Shown: positions 1 through 8,967, numbered from the stretch's first letter. The stretch is DNA of 64,000 nucleotides from Pseudomonas sp. AB6 (GCF_034314105.1 NZ_JAVIWJ010000001.1:2853501-2917500), one strand, 5' to 3'. Made by a program: numbers and translations. The notes: a model not told the origin generated them from the letters alone.

Positions 1-229
1 AATCCGGGCGCCCAATCAACCGCACCTTGCCCCGTAACGAGGTCATCAGCGGATAGCCACAGGTCTGACTCAGGAGCAAATTGGGCGCCAACCACAATGC
101 AATCTCGTGTTCAGCATCGTCTCCAATGACGTCGAGCCGTTGTAGGATTCTCGACAACCAAGCTTCACTGGCCTCTCGCAGCCGGTCCGGCGCGGTATAC
201 ATTAACAGTGCTGCAAAGCCATGGGTCAT
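1..229 (-). CDS. PhnD-like substrate-binding protein (partial, 3' end off the left edge)
   Basis: The first 76 codons are present; the rest lies beyond the left edge. The readable start is MTHGFAALLMYTAPDRL, followed by a long hydrophilic stretch and the segment LLLSQTCGYPLMTSLRGKV. This block is typical of the Pseudomonas proteins annotated as phosphate/phosphite/phosphonate ABC-transporter substrate-binding (PhnD superfamily), where it forms the first lobe of the ligand fold. No signal peptide is visible, so either the protein is cytoplasmic or the family name overstates a transport role. The ATG chosen is the first in this frame after an upstream stop in a neighbouring frame. Family placement is from memory of the motif and the ligand is unknown. 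Confidence 0.6.
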   Translation of the reverse strand, partial: MTHGFAALLMYTAPDRLREASEAWLSRILQRLDVIGDDAEHEIALWLAPNLLLSQTCGYPLMTSLRGKVRLIGRPD

Positions 230-300
230 GCTCAGGCCCCTAGTGGGTGCAATGGCGCCGCGAAATAATGTAAACCCATGAGTGATGGACTGAGAGCGGT

Positions 301-330
301 AAAAAAGAAGCGGAGCCTGGGAGGCTCCGC
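301..330 (-). terminator. Rho-independent terminator
   Basis: A perfect 8-bp stem (GCGGAGCC / GGCTCCGC) with a 5-nt loop is followed on the minus strand by a T-rich run. It lies just downstream of the 32-codon small gene read on the same strand. Confidence 0.85.
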
Positions 331-360
331 ACTGCTAAATCAAAGGCTGAACAACTGATC

Positions 361-459
361 TCAGCTATCTTTCTTCGCCTTCTTGTCAGCGCGTTTTTCT
401 ACGAGGGTTTTCGCCGGTTTTTTCTTGTCAGCTTTCTTTGAATCCATACCTTTGGCCAT
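361..459 (-). CDS. Small lysine-rich conserved protein (32 aa)
   Basis: The 32-residue product begins MAKGMDSKKADKKKPAK and is extremely rich in lysine (about 12 of 32), with no hydrophobic segment. Similar tiny basic proteins are conserved across Pseudomonas with no assigned function. The gene is supported by an in-frame ATG, a stop followed at once by a strong terminator on the same strand, and amino-acid composition unlike random translation. A role in nucleic-acid or ribosome binding would fit the charge but is only inference. It is transcribed alone, convergent to the partial PhnD-like gene's promoter region. Confidence 0.6.
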   Translation of the reverse strand: MAKGMDSKKADKKKPAKTLVEKRADKKAKKDS

Positions 460-616
460 GATGTGTACTCCGATGTGGGGAATCTGGGCTCAGTTATACA
501 CCTAATCTGACATCGCACCGACCCCCAATGCAGCGGGTTATGATGCAGCGCACACCAAACGGTCATTGCGGCTGAACCCACCTTTTTGATCTGCCACCCC
601 TGCGCTATTGAGTATT

Positions 617-1036
617 ATGCCTACTACCCTTTTCTGCGTGCTGCCCGAACCGGCCAGACCGTTACTGAACAAATTCTATCGAGACCACAAATCGCCAATG
701 CGATCGCCCACGCAGGCACAGTTGTGGGTGGCGAAAAAACCCGAGATTGTTGGGGCGCTGTGCCTAACCGCCGTCGCAACCGGGCATTGGCTTACCGGAT
801 TGTTCGTAGCGCCGTCGCTGCGCGGGCAAAATATTGCAAGTGACTTAATTCAAGAGGCAGTGGCGCACGCGGTGGGACCGGTCTGGTTGTTTTGCAATCC
901 TGGCCTCCTCAACCTCTATCAACGTGGCGGATTTCAACTCAACCCCTCACTGCCTGGGGCTTTGGCGGACCGTTTCGAGCGCTACTGCAGAACCAAATCT
1001 CTTATCGCCATGGGCAGGTCCAGCGGCCCGTTTTAG
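617..1036 (+). CDS. GNAT family N-acetyltransferase
   Basis: This 139-residue protein has the GNAT fold signatures: a central strand followed by the acetyl-CoA loop LFVAPSLRGQNIASDLI (the R-G-Q-x-x-A pattern, about residues 66-82), then VGPVWLFCNPGLLNLYQRGGF near residues 88-109, the usual C-terminal strand and helix before the substrate site. Length is normal for a single-domain GNAT enzyme. The ATG was chosen over an in-frame TTG nine bases upstream because MPTTLFCVLPEPARPLLNKFY matches the usual beginning of this Pseudomonas family. Substrate unknown. It lies 100 bp upstream of an exported methyltransferase with no sign of cotranscription. Confidence 0.8.
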   Translation: MPTTLFCVLPEPARPLLNKFYRDHKSPMRSPTQAQLWVAKKPEIVGALCLTAVATGHWLTGLFVAPSLRGQNIASDLIQEAVAHAVGPVWLFCNPGLLNLYQRGGFQLNPSLPGALADRFERYCRTKSLIAMGRSSGPF

Positions 1037-1139
1037 AAAGCAATCATGCTCATCGTTAAAAAGTGTAGTTGTGAGGCTAAATCTGCGTGTTAGCCTTTCG
1101 GCCAGTGGCCCTGAATTGGGCCAAACGACAAGGATTGGT

Positions 1140-2015
1140 ATGAAATTTTCGCTTATCGCTTGCTCCCTCGCTGCTCTCCTGGGGCTTGGGCTCAATCAAG
1201 TTCAAGCTCAGACTTACGACATCCATGCCCCAGCCTCCACAGTCACTGCCGCGCAGTTTGCCAAAGTGCTCTCAGGATCTTGGCGCTTGCCAGAAAACAG
1301 TGCGCGTGATCAATACCGACACCCACAGCAAACCTTGCAGTTTTTTGGCTTGCGCGCCAATCAAACGCTGATTGAAATTACCCCTGGCAACGGCTGGTAC
1401 AGTGAACTATTGGCACCGCTCCTCAAAGATAAAGGCCGCTACATTGCCGCTGTGCAATCGACCGCCACCGGGGACAATGCGCGCAAGGCGGCTGACCGAC
1501 TAAAACAAAAATTTGCCGCAGACCCAACCCATTACCGCAAAGCGCAGATCGTCGAGTTCGATCCCCAGGCCCCGGTGTTTGGCAAGCCGGCTTCCGCCGA
1601 CGCACTGCTGACATTCCGTAACGTGCACAACTGGGTCATGGCGGACGATGCGCCTGGGATGTTCAAAGGGTTCTATAACGTATTGAAACGGGGGGGCACC
1701 TTGGGCGTGGTCGACCACCGGGCCAACGAAGATGCATCGCAAGAATCGATTAAAGACAGTGGCTATTTACCCACCGCATACGTCGTAAAACTGGCTACCG
1801 ATGCGGGGTTCGTGCTGGCGGGTAGCAGCGAAATCAATGCCAACCCCAAGGATACCAAGGACTATGCGCAGGGTGTCTGGACCTTGCCGCCGACGCTAAC
1901 CATGGGTGATCAGGATCAGGACAAATATGTGGCCATCGGCGAATCTGACCGTCTTACCCTGCGTTTCATAAAGCCCGCTCACCCAAAAAAATTGACCGGC
2001 AGCGCCAAACCCTAG
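1140..2015 (+). CDS. Exported class I SAM-dependent methyltransferase-like protein
   Basis: The 291-residue product begins with a clear Sec signal peptide (MKFSLIACSLAALLGLGLNQ, probable cleavage after VQA). The mature part carries a Rossmann methyltransferase motif I region, LIEITPGNGWYSELLAPLL (about residues 80-98), and a later LLTFRNVHNWV segment like motif IV/V. Such predicted periplasmic methyltransferase-like proteins are widespread in Proteobacteria; the substrate is not known, and how S-adenosylmethionine would reach the periplasm is unresolved. The start is set by AAGGA seven bases upstream of the ATG and by the signal peptide; a longer in-frame reading to base 924 lacks both. It converges with the deformylase gene, whose stop codon begins at the very next base. 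Confidence 0.8.
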   Translation: MKFSLIACSLAALLGLGLNQVQAQTYDIHAPASTVTAAQFAKVLSGSWRLPENSARDQYRHPQQTLQFFGLRANQTLIEITPGNGWYSELLAPLLKDKGRYIAAVQSTATGDNARKAADRLKQKFAADPTHYRKAQIVEFDPQAPVFGKPASADALLTFRNVHNWVMADDAPGMFKGFYNVLKRGGTLGVVDHRANEDASQESIKDSGYLPTAYVVKLATDAGFVLAGSSEINANPKDTKDYAQGVWTLPPTLTMGDQDQDKYVAIGESDRLTLRFIKPAHPKKLTGSAKP

Positions 2016-2555
2016 TCATTCGTCGGCATTTGGGTCCATGTCTGGAAACAGAACGTCCATATAGCCGAACTTGCTGAAGTCGGTGATTCTTGATGGATAA
2101 AGCCGACCGATCAGGTGATCGCATTCATGCTGCACCACGCGCGCGTGAAAACCGCGGGCGGTGCGCTGGATGGGTTGACCATTGGGGTCAAAGCCCTCGT
2201 AACGAATATGCTCGTAACGATCTACCATACCGCGTAAACCCGGCACTGACAGGCACCCTTCCCATCCCTCTTCCACCGTAGGGTTCAGCGGAGTGATCAG
2301 CGGATTAAGCAATACCGTTTGCGGTACTGCATCGGCTTCAGGGTAACGCTCGCTGTGTTCAAAACCAAAGATCACCAACTGTAGATCAACCCCAATCTGA
2401 GGCGCTGCCAAACCAACGCCGCCGACACTGTCCATCGTTTCGAACATGTCAGTGATCAGGGCGTGGAGTTCGGGCGTACCGAACATTGCCTCGGGAACCG
2501 GCGGGGCGATACGCAACAAGCGCTCGTCGCCCATTTTCAGAATTTCGTAAATCAT
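2016..2555 (-). CDS. def: Peptide deformylase (second-type paralogue)
   Basis: Removes the N-terminal formyl group from nascent proteins in the cytosol, using a metal ion. All three diagnostic motifs are present in the 179-residue product: [10 protein letters not shown] (about 44-53), EGCLSVPG (about 95-102) and the metal-binding QHECDHLIG (about 136-144), including both histidines, the motif-2 cysteine and the catalytic glutamate. The start used gives the normal beginning [13 protein letters not shown]; a 13-residue upstream extension in frame looks non-coding. Pseudomonas usually carries another def beside fmt near the origin, so this is probably the accessory copy. It follows the YihY-type gene by 40 bp on the same strand and may be cotranscribed with it. 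Confidence 0.93.
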   Translation of the reverse strand: MIYEILKMGDERLLRIAPPVPEAMFGTPELHALITDMFETMDSVGGVGLAAPQIGVDLQLVIFGFEHSERYPEADAVPQTVLLNPLITPLNPTVEEGWEGCLSVPGLRGMVDRYEHIRYEGFDPNGQPIQRTARGFHARVVQHECDHLIGRLYPSRITDFSKFGYMDVLFPDMDPNADE

Positions 2556-2595
2556 AAAAACCTTATCTCTGGGCCAAGTACGTAATCGTGCCACA

Positions 2596-3564
2596 TCAGG
2601 CCGACGATTCGTCAGCCTTCACACTGGCCGGTATCGAATTATGGTGCGCTATACCCGAAATATGTTTGGTCATTGGCCTTCGCTGAACGCCACCCCCGGC
2701 TTCTTTTTCTCCGGGGTTTTTGCCTTCCGCATGCATGTGCTCAATCACCGCATTCATCTCCGCGCCGAGTAATAGGACCGCCGCTGAAATATAGAAATAC
2801 AGCAGTAGAACGATGATTGCTCCAATACTGCCGTACATAGCGTTGTAATCGGAAAACGTTTTCACGTAATACCCAAAGCCTAGCGAAGCAACAATCCAGA
2901 CCACCACCGCCAATACCGAGCCTGCGGTAATGAACCGAAACTCCTGCTTAACGTCAGGCATAACGAAATACATCAGAGCCACCGCCACCATCAGCAACAC
3001 GACGATTACCGGCCAGCGAAGGATAGTCCACAGCGTGACGATGAACTCCTGCATGCCGATTTGTCCGGCCAACCAACTCATAACTTGCGGCCCGGTGACC
3101 ATGAGTCCGGCGGCAGCAAGCAACATCCCGGCGATGCCAATGGTGTACAAGATCGACAGCGGAAAACGCTTCCAGATCGGACGCCCTTCGGGAACGTCGT
3201 AGGCAGCGTTCATGGCGCTCATCATCAAGCGAACACCGGCCGACGCGGTCCATAATGCGATTACGATACCGATCGATAACAGTCCGCCCTTCGATTGCTG
3301 TAACTGATCGATCACGGGATTAACTTGATCAAGGGCTTGCGGTGGCAACACCAACTCTGATTGCAGTCGCAGCCAAGAGAAAAAATCCGGTAAATGCAGG
3401 AAACCAATCAGGGCAATCAAAAACAACAAGAATGGGAACAGCGAGAACAGCATCTGATAAGCCAGTGCCGACGCATAGGTCGACATTTCGTCATCCATAA
3501 ACTCGTTGACGGTTCGCATTAACACCTTCCTCATGGGAAGGTCGCCGAGCTTTGGAAAAATCAT
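2596..3564 (-). CDS. YihY/BrkB family inner-membrane protein
   Basis: A 322-residue polytopic membrane protein of the YihY/virulence factor BrkB family (once misassigned as RNase BN). The family signature [20 protein letters not shown] lies near residues 33-52, and about six hydrophobic segments follow up to [24 protein letters not shown] (about 255-278). The C-terminal 45 residues are hydrophilic. AAGGAG seven bases before the ATG supports this start. Function in the family is not settled; some members were linked to serum resistance or lipid transport. Upstream partner of the deformylase gene. Confidence 0.9.
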   Translation of the reverse strand: MIFPKLGDLPMRKVLMRTVNEFMDDEMSTYASALAYQMLFSLFPFLLFLIALIGFLHLPDFFSWLRLQSELVLPPQALDQVNPVIDQLQQSKGGLLSIGIVIALWTASAGVRLMMSAMNAAYDVPEGRPIWKRFPLSILYTIGIAGMLLAAAGLMVTGPQVMSWLAGQIGMQEFIVTLWTILRWPVIVVLLMVAVALMYFVMPDVKQEFRFITAGSVLAVVVWIVASLGFGYYVKTFSDYNAMYGSIGAIIVLLLYFYISAAVLLLGAEMNAVIEHMHAEGKNPGEKEAGGGVQRRPMTKHISGIAHHNSIPASVKADESSA

Positions 3565-3730
3565 GGTGTCTCCTTACGACTTATATCAAGCTGACTTCGC
3601 TATTGATCGACAAGCGCTTCAACTTCAAGCTTCCGTTCGAGGGCTGGCGTTTTACTTTAACGTAGCCTGGTTGGCGACCGTAAAGAGGTATCAAAATCTG
3701 TCAGCATTCACCTGACCCACATCTCAAGCA

Positions 3731-3760
3731 CAAAAAACAACGGCCATACAAGATGGCCGT
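3731..3760 (-). terminator. Rho-independent terminator of the CsbD gene
   Basis: On the minus strand an 8-bp stem (ACGGCCAT / ATGGCCGT, 5-nt loop) is followed by TGTTTTTTG. It lies about 35 bp past the CsbD stop codon. The roughly 230 bp between here and the YihY start otherwise shows no gene. Confidence 0.85.
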
Positions 3761-3793
3761 CGCGCTTAACAGTATCTAAAGCCCGAGATTTGC

Positions 3794-3985
3794 TTAGGCT
3801 TTATCGACACCCTTCTTCACGGCATCTTTAGCTTTGCCCACGGCTTGCTGGGTATCACCCTTGATTTCCTGGGCTTTTCCTTCAGATTTAAGTTTCGAAT
3901 TGTCAGTGGCTTTGCCTACGCTTTGTTTGACGTTACCAACTGCTTCGTTGGCCATACCTTTGAATTTATCGCCCGTGCTGCTCAT
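3794..3985 (-). CDS. CsbD family general stress protein
   Basis: The 63-residue product MSSTGDKFKGMANEAVGNVK... is a classic CsbD-family protein: short, hydrophilic, with two degenerate repeats of the type AVGKxxDxxxLKxEGKAQE. CsbD proteins are stress-induced in many bacteria (the Bacillus one is sigma-B controlled), with unknown molecular function. An AAGGAG ribosome site precedes the ATG, and the gene ends in its own terminator, so it is monocistronic. Confidence 0.92.
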   Translation of the reverse strand: MSSTGDKFKGMANEAVGNVKQSVGKATDNSKLKSEGKAQEIKGDTQQAVGKAKDAVKKGVDKA

Positions 3986-4242
3986 GGTAATTCTCCTTAA
4001 ACCGAAAATAGGTGTCGTACGCTCGACATAACGATTGACGCGCTCTTTCTGACAGAGTTTCAAAAAAAATCTCGTCTGGGGGCTCCGTTCGTCGCCAGAT
4101 TAATCAGGGCAAAACAACATCTTTTGCTCTCTGCCTGAAGGTTTAACTTTAAGTTTGCGCGGCAACCCCCGAGAATGCGCCACGCAGTTAGGCTATGGTC
4201 GTAAAGGTCATAGCGCTGAACACACGGATACACAGGAACGTT

Positions 4243-4623
4243 ATGAAACTCGACAAAAAACTGGCCATCGCTCGCAGAAACCAAGAGCTGGGCGGTGCCG
4301 TGCTCGGTACTAACAACAGCCACTTCACCGCGCTCAACGCCAATAAAAACATCTGGTGGTTCGACCTGCGGATGAGTCGGCTACAAATCGGTCAGTACGA
4401 GTGGGTGCATTTACTGTTGCACACTCCAAGCACTGATCAGCTGCTGCACTTAAAAGTGCCGACGGTGTTTCTGCGCGACCACATGCACGGCTTGGTCGTT
4501 CGTAACAAAGATAAGCGCAACTGCACCGTTAGCCTGGAGCTCAGCGCGGACAAAGACTCGTTTTTAAAAGACGTGCGCCCTGATGGCGCAAACGTTCAGT
4601 TCGCGTCCTTCCTTCAAAAGTAA
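4243..4623 (+). CDS. Hypothetical protein, 126 aa
   Basis: I do not recognise a named family. The product begins MKLDKKLAIARRNQELGGAV and looks like a compact soluble alpha/beta protein without signal peptide or membrane segment; it contains NKNIWWFDLRMSRL and FLRDHMHGLVVRNKDKR. The ATG is preceded by AGGAA at good spacing. The gene stands alone between two minus-strand genes. The balanced composition, sensible ribosome site and lack of a better frame on either strand make it a likely real gene. Confidence 0.65.
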   Translation: MKLDKKLAIARRNQELGGAVLGTNNSHFTALNANKNIWWFDLRMSRLQIGQYEWVHLLLHTPSTDQLLHLKVPTVFLRDHMHGLVVRNKDKRNCTVSLELSADKDSFLKDVRPDGANVQFASFLQK

Positions 4624-4683
4624 CCCGCTCTCGGCCCGCAATTGGCGTGGCGGACTCCAATCTTTCTCGCTGCGCTGCCCAGT

Positions 4684-5100
4684 TTAGATATACCCGCGCA
4701 TTTGCAGCTTGCGGGTTATCAGGTAGCCGCCCGTCCCTGCCAGCCCCGATGCAACCACCCCCCAAGCCAGATCCACTAGGGCCAACTGTGCTGGCCAACC
4801 TTGTAATGTGGCCCAATTAGTCAGGTCGTAAGTGGCGTACGCCATCAGCCCTAAAAACGCACTGCCGGCCGTTGCCCTGCCTGCCCGCTCGCGTTGCAAA
4901 GCGGGCATGACTCCGAACACCACGATGCCCACCGCGTAAAGCAGATAAAAAGCCAGTGCAGGGCCTAATACGGGTGTGTCGACCATTAAAGCGCCTAACC
5001 AAATTCGGTACTTCGGCCCCATGAGCAAGCCGAGCCAAATTCCATCGCACACAAGGAATACCAATAACGTGCTGACATAGGCGGTGAGGTATTTTTTCAT
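4684..5100 (-). CDS. DUF2177 family membrane protein
   Basis: A 138-residue protein with four hydrophobic segments (about residues 4-27, 45-66, 78-97 and 108-128) and the family's typical beginning MKKYLTAYVSTLLVFLVCDGIWLGLLM plus the central ATYDLTNWATLQGWP block. DUF2177 proteins are small inner-membrane proteins of unknown function found widely in Proteobacteria. No operon partner is evident; the gene is divergent from the DsbA-family gene. Confidence 0.88.
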   Translation of the reverse strand: MKKYLTAYVSTLLVFLVCDGIWLGLLMGPKYRIWLGALMVDTPVLGPALAFYLLYAVGIVVFGVMPALQRERAGRATAGSAFLGLMAYATYDLTNWATLQGWPAQLALVDLAWGVVASGLAGTGGYLITRKLQMRGYI

Positions 5101-5252
5101 TGAGGGTACCTGGACGGTTGGAGCGGCTGGGCGGGCAGATTATACCTGCAGAGTTAAGTAGACCTGTTCTGTCCTGAATTGATCCTCCCAACGGTAGGAC
5201 TTTTCTTTCGATGCCAGAGTCATTGTTAGATAGCAGTCATGGAGAATTGGAT

Positions 5253-5879
5253 ATGAACAGCGACCAACCTTTGAAAGTCGACATCTGGAGCGACTATGTT
5301 TGTCCCTTTTGCTACCTGCAACTGTCGATAGTCGATCAGTTGCAGCAGGAATACGGGTCACGTATTACGGTGCAATGGCATGCGTTCGAGCTGCGTCCGG
5401 AACCGCTTGCAACACTCGATCCAGGCGCCGACTATCTGCGCGCCACGTGGCTGCAAGCCGTGTATCCAATGGCGCAAAAACGCAAGGTATTGATGAAGTT
5501 ACCTCCCGTTCAACCGCGTAGCCGCAACGTTTTGGAAGCAGCAGCGTTCGCCAAAGCTCACGGTAAGTTCGAGAGTTTTCACAGAGAAGCGTTTCGAGCA
5601 TTCTTCGAATTCGGGCGTAACATTGGCGACATTCCGGAGCTGCTTGACGTGGGCAGCCGTGCGGGTCTAGACCCTCAAGCGTTAGGTAGCGCTTTGTCGA
5701 ATCATCATTACACCGATCAGATAGTCGCTGACGAAGGACTTGCCGATGAATTGGGGTTGCGCGCGGTGCCGGCTTTTTTGATTCGTCGAGCTGATCAGCC
5801 CTTAAGCGAGGCGGTGGTGCTGAACGGAACGATGAGTCTCGGCCCGTTCAAACGGGAGATCGACCGGCTTTGCGCGTAA
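5253..5879 (+). CDS. DsbA family (FrnE-like) oxidoreductase
   Basis: The 208-residue product has a thioredoxin-type CPFC motif near residues 18-21 (DIWSDYVCPFCYLQLSIVD), a helical insertion, and a cis-proline region ELGLRAVPAFLIRRAD near the C-terminus. This is the layout of the FrnE/2-hydroxychromene-2-carboxylate isomerase-like branch of the DsbA superfamily. There is no signal peptide, so it should act in the cytosol as a thiol oxidoreductase or isomerase. GGAG eight bases upstream decides this ATG rather than an in-frame ATG 42 bases earlier. Physiological substrate unknown. Confidence 0.88.
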   Translation: MNSDQPLKVDIWSDYVCPFCYLQLSIVDQLQQEYGSRITVQWHAFELRPEPLATLDPGADYLRATWLQAVYPMAQKRKVLMKLPPVQPRSRNVLEAAAFAKAHGKFESFHREAFRAFFEFGRNIGDIPELLDVGSRAGLDPQALGSALSNHHYTDQIVADEGLADELGLRAVPAFLIRRADQPLSEAVVLNGTMSLGPFKREIDRLCA

Positions 5880-5933
5880 TCGATACCCGCTTGATTCGAT
5901 GGGACGTACCGCACGCCGTCAGCTCATGGAGCC

Positions 5934-6770
5934 TTATATCAGTTCGATGCGATCCGCATGAATAACGATAAGACCCTGTTTGTACAATGCGCCAATCGCT
6001 TTCTTGAAGTTGCCTTTGCTGACGCCGAACAAACTGCTGATGACCTGTGGATCGCTTTTATCGCTGACAGGGAGCACGCCATTGTTGTCGCGCAACTTGG
6101 ACAGGATCTTCGAATTCAAGCTACCGGCAGCTTCTTCACCGACCGGTTGCAGGCTCAGACTGATGTTGCCATCGGCGCGAATTTCTTTGATGAAGCCTTT
6201 TTCTTCTTTGCCGGGACGCAAAAACTTGAACACTTCGTTTTTGTGGATCAGGCCCCAGTGCTTGTTATTGATAATGGCCTTGAAGCCCATATCAGTCGCT
6301 TCAGCCACCAGCAAATTAACTTCCTGACCGACCTTGTAATCACCCGGCGTCTTGTCCAGGTAACGGTCTAGCCGAGCGGTTGCAGTGATGCGGCGTGTGT
6401 GTTTGTCCAGATAGACGTGGACCACGCAATACTCGCCCGCCTGCATCGTGCGTTTTTCTTCGGAATAAGGCAGCAGCAAATCCTTCGACAGACCCCAATC
6501 AAGGAAGATACCAATGCTGTTCACCTCTAGCACTTTCAAGCTGGCAAATTCACCGACTTGAACTTTAGGTTTTTCAGTGGTGGCAATCAGCTTATCGTCG
6601 CTGTCCAGATAAACGAAAACATTGAGCCAATCCTCATCTTCACTAGGGATATCTTTTGGGATGTAGCGGTTGGGCAGCAAAATTTCGCCGTCCTGTGCGC
6701 CGTCTAGATAGAGGCCAAAGTTGGTGTGTTTAACCACTTGCAGAGTGTTGTAGCGCCCGACTAAAGCCAT
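5934..6770 (-). CDS. CvfB-type S1-domain RNA-binding protein
   Basis: The 278-residue product begins MALVGRYNTLQVVKHTNFG and has the CvfB/YitL architecture: consecutive OB-fold S1-like domains (about residues 1-60, 70-130 and 145-210, with the repeated element GxxxSLKVLEVNSIGIFLDWG) followed by a C-terminal winged helix ending in VISSLFGVSKGNFKKAIGAL. CvfB in Staphylococcus is a virulence regulator that binds RNA; in Pseudomonas its role is not established. The frame extends two codons further to a TTG, but the ATG with AGGG upstream is preferred. Confidence 0.88.
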   Translation of the reverse strand: MALVGRYNTLQVVKHTNFGLYLDGAQDGEILLPNRYIPKDIPSEDEDWLNVFVYLDSDDKLIATTEKPKVQVGEFASLKVLEVNSIGIFLDWGLSKDLLLPYSEEKRTMQAGEYCVVHVYLDKHTRRITATARLDRYLDKTPGDYKVGQEVNLLVAEATDMGFKAIINNKHWGLIHKNEVFKFLRPGKEEKGFIKEIRADGNISLSLQPVGEEAAGSLNSKILSKLRDNNGVLPVSDKSDPQVISSLFGVSKGNFKKAIGALYKQGLIVIHADRIELI

Positions 6771-7120
6771 ATCCAAATACCCTAATTACGTGGACAGTAT
6801 TCTACCCGACTTTGTCGGCTGTGTTCGGGGCGTCAGGAAAATCAAGGTTTTACCCATGGAGACCCAGACAATGGAAATCGAAACTTCATTCCACTCGTCA
6901 GGTCAGCCCAGGACGGTTGAGATTTGCGAATGATGTCTGGCGCGCGGCAGTGCATCAACTTCGTTGCAGAACAGCGGGTTAGCCGCTCAACACAACCGTA
7001 AAAAATCCAAGAAAAGACGGCAAAATTCACATTATTTTAGCGCTATATTTACCAAGCAATTGTCAAGCAATTCATATACAATTGCTGGCCGTATTAAATT
7101 TATATAGGTCCTTGGCAGCC
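6771..7120. other. Intergenic region, AT-rich in its right half
   Basis: About 350 bp with no convincing gene on either strand. The right part (about 7025-7115) is markedly AT-rich against its surroundings, with a near-direct repeat of CAAGCAATT at 7055 and 7067, and it leads into the 59-residue gene. It probably holds that gene's promoter, but I cannot place -35/-10 boxes with confidence. Confidence 0.4.
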
Positions 7121-7300
7121 ATGCGTGTAAAAGCATCCAATTCAAAACCAAAGGCAGCTCCAGCCGTTGAGACCAGCGAGTCGATCAACGCACAGATTGC
7201 AGCTTTCTTGAAAACCGGTGGCGAAATCCAGCAGATCGCCAAAGGCGTCAGCGGCCAAACCTTCGGCCCCTCCAAGCAGATCACCCTCGGTAAAAAGTGA
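7121..7300 (+). CDS. Small conserved protein (59 aa) with SutA-like C-terminal motif
   Basis: The product begins with a lysine/alanine/proline-rich, probably disordered tail and ends in IAAFLKTGGEIQQIAKGVSGQTFG. The pattern FLxxGGxIQxI recalls the segment FLARGGKVQEV of SutA, the small Pseudomonas RNA-polymerase-binding regulator. The resemblance is short and from memory, so a polymerase-binding role is only a suggestion. The gene sits directly after an AT-rich promoter-like stretch and stands alone. Confidence 0.6.
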   Translation: MRVKASNSKPKAAPAVETSESINAQIAAFLKTGGEIQQIAKGVSGQTFGPSKQITLGKK

Positions 7301-7414
7301 TTTTTCTGCGCTTCAGATGTCGATCTCTAGGCGCTTTGACCTCAAAGCGCTAGGGCCATCGATCCCGCGCCACCCGACTCGCCCGTTTATGTTTGTCCCT
7401 CAGTGGAATCCAAA

Positions 7415-7933
7415 ATGACTAAATGGATGATGTTCGGCGCGCTGCTATTTTTGGGTGGTTGCACACACCGCTGCGACAACACCACTAATTTCAATTCAAA
7501 CAGTGATGACTCCCTGAGTGCCAGCCCCTGCCGAGCTCAATATTTGCTGTATCAAAACGATATGATCCAAGCGAAGTTGCTGGTCAGCGCAAGGGGAAAT
7601 GAAAACACCGAGTTGGCCAAAGCATTGCTGCAACGCGCCGCCCATCAAGATCAAAGTGGTGAGGCTGAATTTTATCAGGCCGTATTATTGATCCGCGCAG
7701 AGCACAACCCTTCCGAGTCCAACGACTTGCTTGAGCAAGCAGCCCGGCGCAAACACCCCTTGGCGATTGCGTTGCTTGCACAACGGCTGACCCTCACCGA
7801 TCCAAAACAAGCGGAACGATTGCGCGCGGAATATGCCGAACTGGATGTCGCCACCAGCGGTTACCCGTCATTCGAGCAAGCCCAGTTCGTCGCTAACGGC
7901 TTGATTGCGAAGACGGCAAGGTCAATGCCGTAA
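7415..7933 (+). CDS. Putative lipoprotein with Sel1/TPR-like repeats
   Basis: The 172-residue product starts MTKWMMFGALLFLGGCTHRC, a lipoprotein signal peptide with lipobox LGGC. The remaining sequence is helical and alanine-rich; pieces such as LLQRAAHQDQSGEAEFYQAVLLI and LLEQAARRKHPLAIALLAQRL resemble Sel1-like repeats, which suggests a protein-interaction scaffold at a membrane face. A GTG four codons upstream is an alternative start. The next gene also encodes a lipoprotein, 52 bp downstream on the same strand, so the two may form a small operon. Function unknown. Confidence 0.7.
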   Translation: MTKWMMFGALLFLGGCTHRCDNTTNFNSNSDDSLSASPCRAQYLLYQNDMIQAKLLVSARGNENTELAKALLQRAAHQDQSGEAEFYQAVLLIRAEHNPSESNDLLEQAARRKHPLAIALLAQRLTLTDPKQAERLRAEYAELDVATSGYPSFEQAQFVANGLIAKTARSMP

Positions 7934-7985
7934 AAAAACGCCTGACTCACCTTAACGCAAGTCTGGCAGCGAGGAGCCCCTACTC

Positions 7986-8864
7986 ATGCGTACGCCATCC
8001 CAGGTCGTCATCACACTCTTGATAACGGGTTTTCTGATGATGTCTGGATGCACTCGTGTCGGATTAGCCTATCGCCATTTGGACATCATTATTCCCTGGT
8101 CGATTAATGACTATTTAGGAATGACCTCGACTCAGAAACGCTGGCTAGATGATCGCCTTAAAGAGCACTTGCGCTGGCACTGCACTACTCAAATCCCCGA
8201 TTATCTGATTTGGCTGGACCGCTTGCAGAAGATGGTCGAAACCAGACAGATAACCGAGCTCACGCTTAAGGCGCGTGCTGCCGAAGGCCGATTGGCAATA
8301 GAACATATCTCCAAGCAGGTTACGCCAACGGCAATTGAACTGCTTAGTCAGTTAGAAGACAAACAGGTACAAACTCTGCAAGAGGCGTTTGCCAACGACC
8401 TGCGTGAGCACAAAAAAGAGTTTGTGGACCTGCCGCTAGACAAGCAGATTATTGATCGGACGAAGAGAATGGAAAATCGCCTTGGCCCATGGATGGGTAC
8501 GTTGACCGCCCCTCAGCACCAACGCGTAGTCGACTGGTCAGTGACGCTCGGCGAGCAGAATCAATTGTGGATCGATAACCGCACACATTGGCAAGGGCTG
8601 TTCATCGCAGCCGTTCAGCAACGAAAATCACCCGACTTCTCACAACGCGTCACGCCCTTGTTGCAGGATCGGGAGAGCTTCTGGACACCACAGTACCGCC
8701 AGGCATATGAGCATACCGAGCAAGCAGCAATCAGCTTACTGGTTGACCTCATGGCTCAAAGCACCCCCGATCAGCGCCAGCGCCTGACCGAGAAAATCTC
8801 TGACGTGCGCAACGACTTCGCCAATTTGAGTTGTCTGAAAGAGGCACCACAGCTAACGCAGTAG
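7986..8864 (+). CDS. DUF6279 family lipoprotein
   Basis: A 292-residue lipoprotein (MRTPSQVVITLLITGFLMMSGC, lipobox MSGC). The mature region is mostly alpha-helical and begins TRVGLAYRHLDIIIPWSINDY, a conserved opening of the proteobacterial DUF6279 family, whose genes are often found near other envelope genes. No catalytic motif is seen. Probably cotranscribed with the preceding lipoprotein gene. Confidence 0.85.
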   Translation: MRTPSQVVITLLITGFLMMSGCTRVGLAYRHLDIIIPWSINDYLGMTSTQKRWLDDRLKEHLRWHCTTQIPDYLIWLDRLQKMVETRQITELTLKARAAEGRLAIEHISKQVTPTAIELLSQLEDKQVQTLQEAFANDLREHKKEFVDLPLDKQIIDRTKRMENRLGPWMGTLTAPQHQRVVDWSVTLGEQNQLWIDNRTHWQGLFIAAVQQRKSPDFSQRVTPLLQDRESFWTPQYRQAYEHTEQAAISLLVDLMAQSTPDQRQRLTEKISDVRNDFANLSCLKEAPQLTQ

Positions 8865-8879
8865 CCCATCACCTACCCC

Positions 8880-8912
8880 GTGGGGGCGCGCTTATCCGCG
8901 AGAAATGGCGAT
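8880..8912. repeat. Degenerate REP-like element
   Basis: The text GTGGGGGCGCGCTTATCCGC just after the lipoprotein stop, followed by GCGATGCGG, resembles the common Pseudomonas REP core (GTGGGAGCGGGCTTGCCCGC) with several changes. It lies in the intergenic space between converging genes, as such elements usually do. Confidence 0.5.
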
Positions 8913-8967
8913 GCGGTGCAGGAATGTAAGACGGCCAGGCAACGGGTCGTGAGACAAGCGCGCCTAC

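Noticed and set aside
924..1139. Extended N-terminus of the exported methyltransferase
   Set aside because: The upstream in-frame part overlaps the end of the GNAT gene and would bury a clean signal peptide; AAGGA marks the internal ATG.
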